From JBFWYO01 sp050186335 (lineage in GTDB: Bacteria; Pseudomonadota; Alphaproteobacteria; Bin65), in contig JBFWYO010000065.1 in NCBI GenBank assembly GCA_050186335.1, positions 1 through 26,923 on the forward strand: DNA of 26,923 nt. The letters run 5' to 3'. Below are positions 1 to 10,310 of this stretch, one piece after another; within the stretch, counting starts at the first letter, position 1; every line of letters begins with the position of its first letter. The notes under the pieces are model-generated. The model saw nothing but the letters and a program-made list of their open reading frames with translations. It was not told the origin of the DNA and searched no databases. Both the position numbers and the translations under genes were made by a program.

Positions 1-227
1 TCCATGAGCACGGCGACCTCGACCGCCGAGCCGCCGAAGCCGCCCGCGCTTTCCGGGAACGCCATGCCGAGCCAGCCCAATTCGGCGAACTGGGCCCACA
101 CCTTGCGGCTGAAGCCCGGCTCCGACGCCAGAATCTTCTTGCGCGCGTCGAACGTGTATTCCTTCTCGACGAAGCGGTCGGCGCTTTCCTTGAGCAACCG
201 CTGCTCTTCGGTCAATGCGAAGTTCAT
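1..227 (-). CDS. Acyl-CoA dehydrogenase, N-terminal part (cut by window edge)
   Basis: The minus strand from the ATG at 227 reads MNFALTEEQRLLKESADRFV and stays open for 75 codons to the window edge. The LTEEQ opening, the FAELGWLGMAFPES segment and the GGFGGS stretch are typical of the helical N-terminal domain of FAD-dependent acyl-CoA dehydrogenases, which oxidise acyl-CoA to 2-enoyl-CoA in the cytoplasm. Its start lies 11 bases after the stop of the complete dehydrogenase at 239-1435, so the two are almost certainly co-transcribed. Such adjacent pairs of dissimilar ACADs often form heteromeric enzymes (for example the mycobacterial ChsE-type pairs). Heteromer formation here is inference, and the FAD and catalytic regions lie outside the window. 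Confidence 0.85.
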   Translation of the reverse strand, partial: MNFALTEEQRLLKESADRFVEKEYTFDARKKILASEPGFSRKVWAQFAELGWLGMAFPESAGGFGGSAVEVAVLM

Positions 228-238
228 CCTGCTATGCC

Positions 239-1435
239 CTAAAACCCGAGAACCATTTTGGCGATGATGCCGCGCTGAACTTCGTTCGAACCGCCGTAGA
301 TGGTGGATTTGCGCCAATTGAAATAGTGCGGCGCCAGGGTCGCGGCGTAGTCCGGCCCGATCGGCTCCTCGTTCCGGCCCCGCTCCATCGTTTCGGGCGC
401 GTATGGAAACGCGTAGTAGCCGATCGCCTCGAGCAGCAGCTCGGTGATCGACTGCTGCAGTTCCGAGCCCTTGATCTTGAGCATCGACGCCTCCGGCCCC
501 GGCGGCTTGCCGGCGCCCTCGGCCGAGGCGATGCGGAGAATGGTGTAGTCGAGCGCGATCAGGTCCAGTTCGACCCGCGCGATCCGCTCGCGAAACGCCG
601 GATCCTCGATCAGCGGCATGCCGTCGGAGGTTTCCGCGGCCGCGATGTCCTTGACGCGATTGAGCTGCATCTTGGCCCGGCCGATGTCGGCGATATTGGT
701 GCGCTCGTGGCCGAGCAGGTACTTCGCCACGGTCCAGCCCTTGTTCTCGGGCCCGACCAGGTTTTCCACCGGCACCTTCACGTCGTCGAAGAACACCTCG
801 TTGACCTCATGGCCGCCGTCCATCGTGACGATCGGCTTGACCGTGATGCCGGGCGATTTCATGTCGATCAGCAGGAACGAAATTCCCTCCTGGCGTTTCG
901 GCGTGTCGCTGGTGCGCACCAGACAGAAGATCATGTCGGCGTATTGCGCCAGGGTGGTCCAGGTCTTCTGGCCGTTGACGACGTAATGATCGCCCTGCTT
1001 CACCGCCTTGGTCTTCAACGAGGCTAGATCCGAGCCGGCGCCCGGTTCGGAGTAGCCCTGGCACCACCACACGTCGCTGTTCAGGATCGCGGGCAGATAT
1101 TTCTTTTTTTGCGCCTCGGTGCCGAAATGGATGATCACCGGCGCCACCATGGTGACGCCGAACGGGATCACCCGCGGCGTCGGCGCCAAGCCCAGTTCGC
1201 TGTCGAAAACGTAGCGCTGAATCGGCGTCCAGCCGGTGCCGCCCCATTCCTTGGGCCACCCGGGCGCCATCCAGCCCCGCTTGTTAAGGAGCTTCTGCCA
1301 GCGGACGTAATCGTCCTTGGCCAGCGTCCGGCCGAGCTTGACCTTGTTCGCGATATCGTCGGGCAGATTGGCCTTGACGAAGCCGCGCACCTCATCGCGA
1401 AACGCGGCGAGTTCCGGTGTGTATTTCAGATGCAT
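239..1435 (-). CDS. Acyl-CoA dehydrogenase family protein, 398 aa
   Basis: Full-length FAD-dependent acyl-CoA dehydrogenase. The FAD/substrate motif QGYSEPGAGSDL is at residues 126-137, followed by the beta-domain segment NGQKTWTT (154-161) and the C-terminal signature IYGGSNEVQR (379-388). In short- and medium-chain enzymes the position after Tyr in this signature is the catalytic Glu; here it is Gly. Glu244 in HERT could act as base, as the equivalent helix does in isovaleryl- and long-chain enzymes (inference). The ATG at 1435 is preceded by GGAGGG at a suitable distance. It is the first gene of a pair with the truncated ACAD downstream, in a beta-oxidation neighbourhood. The natural substrate (branched, aromatic, steroid side chain or long chain) cannot be read from the sequence. 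Confidence 0.93.
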   Translation of the reverse strand: MHLKYTPELAAFRDEVRGFVKANLPDDIANKVKLGRTLAKDDYVRWQKLLNKRGWMAPGWPKEWGGTGWTPIQRYVFDSELGLAPTPRVIPFGVTMVAPVIIHFGTEAQKKKYLPAILNSDVWWCQGYSEPGAGSDLASLKTKAVKQGDHYVVNGQKTWTTLAQYADMIFCLVRTSDTPKRQEGISFLLIDMKSPGITVKPIVTMDGGHEVNEVFFDDVKVPVENLVGPENKGWTVAKYLLGHERTNIADIGRAKMQLNRVKDIAAAETSDGMPLIEDPAFRERIARVELDLIALDYTILRIASAEGAGKPPGPEASMLKIKGSELQQSITELLLEAIGYYAFPYAPETMERGRNEEPIGPDYAATLAPHYFNWRKSTIYGGSNEVQRGIIAKMVLGF

Positions 1436-1557
1436 ACGCCCTCCAAGCGCGCACGCCCGGAACGGAACGCCGTCCCGAGCGCTGGAATGCTGGAGGCCAG
1501 TATAGCGGCGCTTGGCACCAACCGGTCAATGGGCGCGAAATCGGCGCTTCGACCGGA

Positions 1558-1977
1558 TCAGCGATTGACCGAGTCGATCTGGCCGGTCAGCGTGTCGCCG
1601 GTCGATTCGTTGCGCAGCGTGATGCCGTTGCCGCCGGTGTAGGTCACCGTGTAGCAGGCGGGCTGGCCGCGCGTCCAATTGCTCCAGGTCACACACAGCC
1701 GATTGCCGTCCGCGGTCCATTGCCCGACGTCGCTGCCGTTTTCGAAGAATATGCCCGCCGAAAACACCTGCGCCGACGAATAGACGCCGCGCGCGACGCC
1801 ATCCGCGCCGAGCTTCCAGATATGGTCGCGCGTCCCCGAGCGCTCGTGCCGGCCGGAAACGCGCAATTCGGTGCCCGCCATGGTGCGGGTTGCGGTTGAT
1901 TGGGCGGCCGCCGAGACGGCATCGAACGCGAGCAGGCCGGTCGCGGCCAGGACAGTCCATTTAGCCAAGGTCTTCAT
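1558..1977 (-). CDS. Small secreted protein, DUF995-like
   Basis: A 139-residue protein starting MKTLAKWTVLAATGLLAFDA, with a Sec-type signal peptide that probably ends near AAAQS (residues 23-27). I chose the ATG at 1977 over a start 57 bases upstream because it puts the signal peptide at the N-terminus and follows GGAGGTG by a good spacing. The mature part has a G-x-W...RLCVTW...PACYTV pattern. Its two cysteines could form a disulfide, and the rest looks beta-rich. This resembles DUF995-type periplasmic proteins of Rhizobiales, which have no assigned function. It lies between ACAD and thiolase genes in the same orientation but about 120 and 106 bases from them, so it may be a separate unit. 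The family assignment rests on pattern memory only. Confidence 0.7.
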   Translation of the reverse strand: MKTLAKWTVLAATGLLAFDAVSAAAQSTATRTMAGTELRVSGRHERSGTRDHIWKLGADGVARGVYSSAQVFSAGIFFENGSDVGQWTADGNRLCVTWSNWTRGQPACYTVTYTGGNGITLRNESTGDTLTGQIDSVNR

Positions 1978-2083
1978 GGGCACACCTCCAGTAGAGATGT
2001 GATGTATACGGGCCCGCGCATCGATCGGATGCATCGTGCCGACGTAAACCGCCGTACTTAATCTTGGCTTGCCGTTCGCCCGG

Positions 2084-3265
2084 TCAACAGACCTCGAACA
2101 GGCCGGCCGCGCCCATGCCGCCGCCGATGCACATGGTGCAGACGACCAGCTTGGCGCCGCGCCGCTTGCCCTCGATCAGGGCGTGCCCGACCATGCGCGC
2201 GCCGCTCATGCCGTACGGATGGCCGATCGCGATCGAGCCGCCGTTGACGTTCAGCTTGTCGTCCGGAATCCCGAGCCGGTCGCGGCAATAGAGCACCTGC
2301 ACGGCGAACGCCTCGTTCAGCTCCCAGAGATCGATGTCCTTGACCTTGAGACCGTGGCGTTCGAGCAGCCGTGGGACGGCGAACACCGGCCCGATGCCCA
2401 TCTCGTCTGGCTCGCAGCCGGCCACGGTAAAGCCGCGAAAATAACCGAGCGGCTTCAGATTGCGCTTTTCGGCCAGCTTGGCGTCCATGACCACGCACGC
2501 CGACGAGCCGTCCGACAGCTGGCTGGCATTGCCGGCGGTGATGAACTTGCCGTCGCCGCGCACCGGCTTGAGCGCGGCCAGCCCGGCCAAATTCGTCTCC
2601 GGCCGGTTGCCCTCGTCCTTGCCGATGGTGATTTCCTTGTCGGAGACCGCGCCGGTCACCTTGTCGGCGACGCCCATCACCGTCTTGATCGGCACGATCT
2701 CGTCGTTGAACTTGCCGGCCTGTTGCGCGGCCGCGGTGCGCTGCTGGCTTTGCAGCGAATAGGCGTCCTGCGCCTCGCGGCTGACTTTGTAGCGAATGGC
2801 GACGGTATCGGCGGTATCGATCATCGGCATCCACAGCGCGGGCTTGTGCTGCATCAGCCATTCTTCGGTGAAATGATGATTGTTGAGATTGTTCTGCACC
2901 AGGCTGATCGATTCGACGCCGCCCGCGACCATGACCGGCACCTTGTCGACGATCACGCGCTGCGCGGCCATGGCGATGGCCTGCATGCCCGAGCTGCAGA
3001 ATCGATTGACCGTGACGCCGCTCGACGTCACCGGCAGGCCGGCACGAATACCGGCAGTGCGCGCGACGTTCTGACCGGTCGCGCCTTCCGGCAGACCGCA
3101 GCCGAAGATCACGTCCTCGACCTCGGCGGGATCGATCTTGGCGCGCGCGACGGCATGCTGAATGGCGTGGCCGCCGAGCACGGCGCCGTGGGTCTTGTTG
3201 AAGGCGCCGCGAAACGCCTTGCCGATCGGTGTGCGCGCGGTCGAGACGATGACGGCGTCGGTCAT
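2084..3265 (-). CDS. Acetyl-CoA C-acyltransferase (thiolase), 393 aa
   Basis: Thiolase-superfamily enzyme of normal length. The acyl-accepting cysteine is Cys90 in NRFCSSGMQ. The catalytic histidine is His349 in GHPYGMSG, and the second active-site cysteine is Cys379 in CMCIGGGMG. It catalyses thiolytic cleavage of 3-ketoacyl-CoA, or the reverse acetyl-CoA condensation. Its position between acyl-CoA dehydrogenases and the hydratase/dehydrogenase fusion at 4389-6485 favours a degradative role as the last beta-oxidation step. The ATG at 3265 has GGAAGG about nine bases upstream. The C-terminus ends GLFEVC, only a few residues after the catalytic loop, as is usual. Chain-length preference cannot be predicted from what is visible. 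Confidence 0.95.
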   Translation of the reverse strand: MTDAVIVSTARTPIGKAFRGAFNKTHGAVLGGHAIQHAVARAKIDPAEVEDVIFGCGLPEGATGQNVARTAGIRAGLPVTSSGVTVNRFCSSGMQAIAMAAQRVIVDKVPVMVAGGVESISLVQNNLNNHHFTEEWLMQHKPALWMPMIDTADTVAIRYKVSREAQDAYSLQSQQRTAAAQQAGKFNDEIVPIKTVMGVADKVTGAVSDKEITIGKDEGNRPETNLAGLAALKPVRGDGKFITAGNASQLSDGSSACVVMDAKLAEKRNLKPLGYFRGFTVAGCEPDEMGIGPVFAVPRLLERHGLKVKDIDLWELNEAFAVQVLYCRDRLGIPDDKLNVNGGSIAIGHPYGMSGARMVGHALIEGKRRGAKLVVCTMCIGGGMGAAGLFEVC

Positions 3266-3559
3266 TTAGGTATTCCTTCCGTTATTGATGTTCCGTGTCT
3301 TCCCGGGGCGTGGCTTTGTCCCCGAATTGCCGCCGTTGTAGCAGGAAGCAACGGGGCGGAAAACCCACCGCATCGCGCCCCACCCCGCCGCCTCTCGCGA
3401 CCAACACGGCAACAAGAACCGCCGTCAACGCGACTGCATCGCCGGTTTTATCCGGGCGTTCACGGTCGCTGCGCAAGTTTGACTTTTCGGCGCTGCGCCA
3501 AGTTCGAGGCGGGCGCGTGTTCGGGGCGGCCCATCGGATCCCGCTACGATAAGGCCGAG
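3266..3559. other. Intergenic stretch with no supported gene
   Basis: These 294 bases separate the thiolase start from the stop of the hypothetical gene upstream. Short open frames exist on both strands but lack a ribosome binding site and have shadow-like, Arg/Pro-rich composition. The only thing I can support is the thiolase ribosome binding site next to 3265. A promoter for the thiolase may lie here, but no convincing -35/-10 pair stands out. Confidence 0.5.
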
Positions 3560-4087
3560 CTACGTTTCGCCGAAACCGAAAGCCCTGCCAAGGATCGACG
3601 TCCCGGTCAGCTTGCGAAACGCCAATTGTTCGGCGCGCGTCAACTCGCCGATGATTTTCGGAAAGTTCGCCGCGAGCGCCCGGCATTCTTCGGCGATCCG
3701 TTTCCGATCCTGTTCCTCGGCGATTCGGAGCGATGCCAGCACCGAGCTGAGACAGAATTTGGCGACCAGATCGAGCGATAACGCCCGCAATCCGATCGCC
3801 TCCGCCGCCGCGACGATAAGGGCATGGCGCCCTTCGGCATCGCGGGCGGTTTGGTATTCTTTCTTGAACGCCATTTCCTGATCGAACAGCGCTTGCAGGT
3901 CGGCATCCCATTGTCTCGGGTTTGTCACCTTCAGGCGCAAATCGTCCTGGATCGCGGTGTGCCGATGGCTGAAATAGGATTCGATTCCGGCCTTGAGCGC
4001 AAACGAAGGGATATCTTCGAATGCCTCGATCTTCATTTCGATCTTGTTTTTCTGTCCAAGTCTCGACGGCGGAATATTGATGTTCAT
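3560..4087 (-). CDS. Hypothetical helical protein, about 175 aa
   Basis: I do not recognise this protein. From the ATG at 4087 it begins MNINIPPSRLGQKNKIEMKI and runs 175 residues. It has no signal peptide and no obvious membrane segment; most of the rest looks alpha-helical and charged, with a leucine/alanine-rich middle (IGLRALSLDLVAKFCLSSVL) followed by a basic helical C-terminal region. Possible starts are a TTG at 4120, the ATG at 4087 and an ATG at 4036. None has a strong ribosome binding site; 4087 is preferred because the sequence before it is low-complexity Ala/Val. Amino-acid composition is normal and there is a single long frame, so it is probably real. The neighbours give no clue to function. 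Confidence 0.55.
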   Translation of the reverse strand: MNINIPPSRLGQKNKIEMKIEAFEDIPSFALKAGIESYFSHRHTAIQDDLRLKVTNPRQWDADLQALFDQEMAFKKEYQTARDAEGRHALIVAAAEAIGLRALSLDLVAKFCLSSVLASLRIAEEQDRKRIAEECRALAANFPKIIGELTRAEQLAFRKLTGTSILGRAFGFGET

Positions 4088-4388
4088 GACGACAGCCGCC
4101 GCGCTCGGAAGTGGCCACAAAGATGCGCTTTTTGCATTGTTCCCCTAAGACTCCAAGTCGTTCCCCCGAACGCACTTCGAGACCGGGAAAAATCTACATG
4201 GCCCGTCGGGGCACTGGCAAAGCAATTCCAATTCAGATGCGCGATCGGATGAAGTGCGCGCGCCAAACGTTAATGCCCGTTGCCGGCGTTAATACGCAAA
4301 TCGGTGCCGGCGCCGACGGCGCATGCGCAATCGCAGCCACCTAATTATTAAAATGCCCGAACGATAATTCCTTGCGCACGGAAGCCGC
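4088..4388. other. Intergenic stretch, locally AT-rich, no gene seen
   Basis: About 300 bases between the hypothetical gene (start 4087) and the stop of the hydratase/dehydrogenase fusion gene (4389). The part near 4343-4372 is AT-rich (CTAATTATTAAAAT) compared with its surroundings and may carry the promoter of the leftward hypothetical gene. A 10-base palindrome, GCGCATGCGC, lies at 4319-4328 without a T-tract, so it is not a convincing terminator. No RNA gene or coding frame with a ribosome binding site is apparent. Confidence 0.45.
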
Positions 4389-6485
<2,097 letters not shown>

Positions 6486-6539
6486 GGATTCCTCATGCGA
6501 ATAGACCAATAAGTGTGATCGGCGAACCGGATTTGCGGC

Positions 6540-7769
6540 TCAGTGTTTCGGGCGCGGGGTTCGCGGCAGGTATTTCGCCAGCTCGAGCCGGGCGATCTGA
6601 TCGGAATGCACTTCGTCGGGCCCGTCGGCGAAGCGCAGGATGCGCGCCCAGGCCCAGAAATGGGCCAGCGGCGTGTCCTGCGACAAGCCAGCGGCGCCGT
6701 GCACCTGCATGGCGCGATCGAAAATGCGCTGAGCCACGTTCGGCGCTATCACCTTGATCATGGCGATCTCGGTGCGCGCGACTTTGTTGCCGACCGTGTC
6801 CATCATGTGCGCGGCCTTCAGCGTCAGCAGCCGCGCCTGTTCGATCTCCATGCGCGAATCGGCGATCCATTGCCGCACGACGCCCTGCTCGGCGATCGTC
6901 TTGCCGAACGCGACGCGCGAAATCGCGCGCTTGCAGAGCAACTCGAGCGCCCGCTCGGCCATGCCAATCAGCCGCATGCAATGATGAATGCGGCCGGGGC
7001 CCAGGCGCCCTTGCGCGATCTCGAAGCCGCGCCCCTCGCCCAGCAGCATGTGATCGACCGGCACGCGCACATCCTTGAAATCCACTTCCCAATGGCCTTC
7101 CGGCGCGTGGTCGTAGCCCATCACGGTGAGCGGGCGGATCATGGTGATGCCCGGCGTGTCGCGCGGCACCAGCACCATGCTCTGCTGGGCATGCTTGGCC
7201 GCCTCGGGATTTGTCTTACCCATCACGATGAGAATCTTCGTGCGCCGGTCGCCGGCGCCCGACGCCCACCATTTGCGGCCGTCGATGACGTAATGGCCGC
7301 CGTCGCGCCGGATGCTGGCCTGGATGTTGGTGGCATCCGACGAGGCCACGGCCGGTTCGGTCATGCAGAAGGCCGAGCGGATTTCGCCGTTCAATAACGG
7401 CGTCAGCCACTTCTTCTTATGTTCTTCCGAGGCGTAGCGCACCAGCACTTCCATGTTGCCGGTGTCCGGCGCGGAACAATTGCAGGCTTCCGGCGCCATG
7501 TACGGCGAGCGGCCCATGATCTCGCACAGATGCGCGTACTCGAAGTTCGTCAGGCGTGCGCCCAGATCGCTGTCCGGCAGGAACAGATTCCACAGGCCGA
7601 GCTTGCGCGCCTTCGCCTTCAATTCCTCCATCAGCTTCGGCGGCTGCCAATGGTCCGGGTTGCCGGCAATCTGCGCGTCGTAGGCGTGCTCGTTCGGATA
7701 GATGTCGCTGTCCATGAACGCGAGCAGCTTCTGGCGCAGTTCCACGACGCGGGGCGAAAGCTCGAGCAT
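6540..7769 (-). CDS. Acyl-CoA dehydrogenase, ACAD10/11-like, 409 aa
   Basis: Complete acyl-CoA dehydrogenase with FCMTEPAVASSD at residues 134-145 (flavin/substrate segment) and ASGAGDRRTKI near 169-179. The LGPGRIHHCMR motif and C-terminal DGPDEVH (382-388) are typical of the ACAD10/ACAD11-related clade rather than the short-chain clade. In that clade Asp/Glu of DGPDEV stands where the classic catalytic YEG glutamate sits. The ATG at 7769 follows an excellent GGAGGAAGG site; the open frame continues far upstream but is only the antisense shadow of the synthetase gene. It lies between the acyl-CoA synthetase (95-base gap) and the hydratase/dehydrogenase gene (54-base gap), so it probably supplies the first oxidation of the same cycle. 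Substrate range is unknown. Confidence 0.93.
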   Translation of the reverse strand: MLELSPRVVELRQKLLAFMDSDIYPNEHAYDAQIAGNPDHWQPPKLMEELKAKARKLGLWNLFLPDSDLGARLTNFEYAHLCEIMGRSPYMAPEACNCSAPDTGNMEVLVRYASEEHKKKWLTPLLNGEIRSAFCMTEPAVASSDATNIQASIRRDGGHYVIDGRKWWASGAGDRRTKILIVMGKTNPEAAKHAQQSMVLVPRDTPGITMIRPLTVMGYDHAPEGHWEVDFKDVRVPVDHMLLGEGRGFEIAQGRLGPGRIHHCMRLIGMAERALELLCKRAISRVAFGKTIAEQGVVRQWIADSRMEIEQARLLTLKAAHMMDTVGNKVARTEIAMIKVIAPNVAQRIFDRAMQVHGAAGLSQDTPLAHFWAWARILRFADGPDEVHSDQIARLELAKYLPRTPRPKH

Positions 7770-7864
7770 AAATTCCCTTCCTCCGGTAAGCGCGGGCAAC
7801 GGCCCGTCTTCTCTAGTGTCGGCCAGCATAGTCCATGGGCGCGGCCGGTCGCACCCGCGATTTC

Positions 7865-9433
7865 TCAGGCGTCGCCGGGGCCGGCCGGCAGCGCGGCCGC
7901 CATGGTCTTGAGATGGCGCTTGAGAATCTTGCCGGTGGCGGCGGCCGGCAACTGCTCCAGCGCGATGACGCGCGCGGGCCGTTTGTAGGGCGCCAATTGC
8001 GCCGCGGCAAACTCGATCAGTTCGGCCTCGCGCGGTGCGGCGCCCGGCGCCAGCTGCACGAACGCGATGACCTCCTCGTTGCCGGCGCTCGCCCGGCCGA
8101 CCACCGCTGCCAGCGTAACCGAAGGATGCGACGCCAGCACGGCCTCGACTTCCGCCGGATACACATTGAATCCGGAACGAATGATCAATTCGCGCGTGCG
8201 ATCGAGAATATAAAGTTTGCCGTTGTCGCCGACATAGCCGAGATCGCCGGTCTTGTACCAGCCGTCCGCGGTCAGCACTTCGGCGGTCGCCGTCGGGTTC
8301 CGGTAATAGCCGAGCATCGCGTTCGGGCCGCGCAGCCACAGCTCGCCCGCTTCGCCGAGCGGCAAGGCCCGGCCCTTGTCATCGACCGTTTTCACTTCGA
8401 TGCCGGGCAGCACATTCCCGGCGGGACAAGCGGCGCCCTTGTCGTCCAGCGTGCTGCGCGAGACGGTCGATGCGAACTCGGTCATGCCCCAGCCGTTGAT
8501 CAGCGTCAGTCCGAACAGTTTCTCGACCTTCTGCTTCAGATCGCTGTCGAGCATGGCGCCGCCGACGGTCATGACGCGCAGATGCGGCGCCGACGGCTTC
8601 AGGCCGGTGGCGTCGAAATATTCGATCAGCTTGGCGTACATTTGCGGCACTGCCTGCAGGATCGTCACCGCCTCGTGGCGCAAGGCGCGATCGAGCGACT
8701 CGGCGGAAAAGCGCGGCACGCACAAGACCGATCCGCCGCCATAGAGCGCGCGCAGCAGCGTCGACGATAAACCGAAGATATGCGACACCGGCAACGCGCC
8801 GTAGAATTTGTCGTCCGGCGCGATCGGCTTCTGCGCTCCGGGCGTCGAGGCGACATACGCCAGCGCGCGATGCGACAGCATGACCCCCTTCGGCGCGCCC
8901 GTGGTGCCCGAGGTGTAAACCAGCCCGCCGACCTGCTTGGCGGAATCCGCATGCACTTGTTCCGGCTGCACGGCGGCCAATGCCGACAACGCCACCGTCT
9001 CGCCGTACGGCAATCGGGTTTGCTGCGCGTCGTGGCGCCGCGCGTGGGCGACCGCTTCCGGCGAGACGCGCGTGGTGTACACGGTTCGTCGCGGCTCCGC
9101 GTGGCGGCGGATTTCGTCGATCTCGCGGTCCGACAAGCGCGCGTTGACCAGCATCGGCCAGGCGTCGAGCACGCTTGCGGCGTGAAACAGCACCGACGCG
9201 GCAAAGCCGTTCTCGTTGACGATCATCAGCCGATCCCCGCCGCGCACGCCCAATTCGGCCAGCCAGGACCCGGTCGACCGAATCGCCGCCCAGAACTCGG
9301 CGTAGCTCATGCGGGCGCCGTCCGGCTCGAACAGGGCCGGCGCGTCAGGTTGCCGCACGGCCCAGCGTTCCGGGATTTGATGCAGCCGATGCGGCAGGGC
9401 TTCGAGCAGATCGCGCAGGGTTCGGTCGTCCAT
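7865..9433 (-). CDS. AMP-forming acyl-CoA synthetase (class I adenylate-forming), 522 aa
   Basis: ANL-superfamily ligase that activates a carboxylate with ATP and CoA. Visible motifs in order: P-loop YTSGTTGAPKG (173-183), GWGMTE (314-319), the hinge region TGDLGYV (396-402, Asp397) with Arg412 in DRTREL, GFNVYPAEVE (421-430), and the C-terminal catalytic Lys502 in TGKILKR. The start at 9433 (MDDRTLRD) is preferred over an ATG at 9514, because the extra 27 residues do not look like the family, although the ribosome binding site is weak at both. It is the likely first gene of a leftward operon with the ACAD and hydratase/dehydrogenase genes, so its product probably feeds that pathway. Whether it prefers fatty, branched or aromatic acids is not evident. 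Confidence 0.93.
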   Translation of the reverse strand: MDDRTLRDLLEALPHRLHQIPERWAVRQPDAPALFEPDGARMSYAEFWAAIRSTGSWLAELGVRGGDRLMIVNENGFAASVLFHAASVLDAWPMLVNARLSDREIDEIRRHAEPRRTVYTTRVSPEAVAHARRHDAQQTRLPYGETVALSALAAVQPEQVHADSAKQVGGLVYTSGTTGAPKGVMLSHRALAYVASTPGAQKPIAPDDKFYGALPVSHIFGLSSTLLRALYGGGSVLCVPRFSAESLDRALRHEAVTILQAVPQMYAKLIEYFDATGLKPSAPHLRVMTVGGAMLDSDLKQKVEKLFGLTLINGWGMTEFASTVSRSTLDDKGAACPAGNVLPGIEVKTVDDKGRALPLGEAGELWLRGPNAMLGYYRNPTATAEVLTADGWYKTGDLGYVGDNGKLYILDRTRELIIRSGFNVYPAEVEAVLASHPSVTLAAVVGRASAGNEEVIAFVQLAPGAAPREAELIEFAAAQLAPYKRPARVIALEQLPAAATGKILKRHLKTMAAALPAGPGDA

Positions 9434-9551
9434 GGCGCCGTTATAGCAACTCGCCGCGCCCGGTTCGAGCCATGCCGGCTTGCGCGGGAAGGGCTTGAAT
9501 TCGGCGCATTTCAATATAGTTTTCTATCACGCAATCGAAAAAAGGCGCCGC
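9434..9551. promoter_or_regulatory. Divergent promoter region between synthetase and transglutaminase-like genes
   Basis: These 118 bases separate two divergent genes, so both promoters should lie here. The stretch 9508-9550 is clearly more AT-rich than its surroundings and contains TATAGT (9515-9520) and a small inverted repeat ATAG-N4-CTAT (9516-9527) that could be an operator. No -35/-10 pair with standard 16-18 base spacing is convincing, so the exact elements are not assigned. Confidence 0.4.
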
Positions 9552-10280
9552 ATGACCGCTGTCCCGCAACAAGCTTCGCAAATTCGTCCGGTCGACAAGC
9601 CGCCGAGCGAATTTCTCAAACCGACCTATTTCGCCAACTTCGACAATCCGGCGGTCAGCGAATTCGCGCGCGACCGGGTCGGCAATTCGACCACCGATAC
9701 GGAAAAGGCGATCAAGCTGTTCTATGCGGTGCGCGACGAGATCCGCTACAACCCGTACACGTTTTCGCTGCGGCCCGAGGCCTACCGCGCCAGTTTCATC
9801 CTCGAGAACAAGCAGGGCTGGTGCGTGACCAAAGCGGCGCTGATGACAGCGAGCGCACGATCGGTCGGCGTCCCGGCCCGCATGGGGTACGCCGACGTGC
9901 GCAACCATCTGGCGACGCCGCGCTTTCGCGACCTCGTCGGCACCGATCTGATGAGCTACCATGGCTACGTCGAGCTTTGGCTCGACGAACGCTGGATCAA
10001 AGTGACGCCCGTTTTCGATATCAACTTGTGCCGCAAGCTGAACGTCAAGGCGCAGGATTTCGACGGCACCGCCGATGCGCTGCTGCAGCCGTTCGACCAT
10101 GCCGGCCAGAAGCACATGGAATACGTCGTCGACCGCGGGATTTACGACGACGTGCCGCTCGATGAAATCGAAGCCGATTTCCGCGTCCGCTATCCGCGCT
10201 ATGTCGAGGAAATGACCAAGAGCGAGCGCGAGCGCGGCGACTTCCTGGCCGAAGCGGCGGCGGCCGGCAAAACAGCTTGA
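9552..10280 (+). CDS. Transglutaminase-like (papain-fold) family protein, 242 aa
   Basis: Cytoplasmic transglutaminase-like protein without a signal peptide. The Cys-His-Asp triad is complete: Cys91 in QGWCVTKAAL, His137 in SYHGYVELWL and Asp156 in TPVFDIN. The region DTEKAIKLFYAVRDEIRYNP (49-68) is the helix that usually precedes the cysteine in this fold. Bacterial members are mostly uncharacterised and may act as peptidases, amidases or acyl transferases. The ATG at 9552 was chosen over an upstream in-frame ATG at 9480 because family similarity begins after it and AAAGG lies about nine bases upstream. The AraC-type regulator starts 30 bases downstream, so the two may share a transcript. 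The substrate cannot be inferred. Confidence 0.85.
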   Translation: MTAVPQQASQIRPVDKPPSEFLKPTYFANFDNPAVSEFARDRVGNSTTDTEKAIKLFYAVRDEIRYNPYTFSLRPEAYRASFILENKQGWCVTKAALMTASARSVGVPARMGYADVRNHLATPRFRDLVGTDLMSYHGYVELWLDERWIKVTPVFDINLCRKLNVKAQDFDGTADALLQPFDHAGQKHMEYVVDRGIYDDVPLDEIEADFRVRYPRYVEEMTKSERERGDFLAEAAAAGKTA

Positions 10281-10310
10281 GCTTCACGCGGCGGTAGCGG
10301 GAGAGCTACG

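Noticed and set aside
1523..1571. Inverted repeat CGGTCAAT...ATTGACCG near the end of the DUF995-like gene
   Set aside because: The arms are only 8 bases, 33 bases apart, one arm is inside the coding end, and no T-tract follows on the minus strand.
2069..3781. A 570-codon open frame on the plus strand across the thiolase gene
   Set aside because: It is antisense to a thiolase with all catalytic residues and has the His/Arg/Ala-rich composition of a high-GC shadow frame.
4319..4328. GCGCATGCGC palindrome as a terminator or operator
   Set aside because: Short GC palindromes are expected by chance in this composition, and there is no T-tract or loop.
7770..8339. N-terminal extension of the ACAD10/11-like protein by 190 residues
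   Set aside because: The extension is antisense-like low-complexity sequence overlapping the synthetase gene, and a strong ribosome binding site marks the ATG at 7769.
9495..9520. TTGAAT and TATAGT as a sigma-70 promoter for the transglutaminase-like gene
   Set aside because: The spacer is only 14 bases, too short for a normal promoter.
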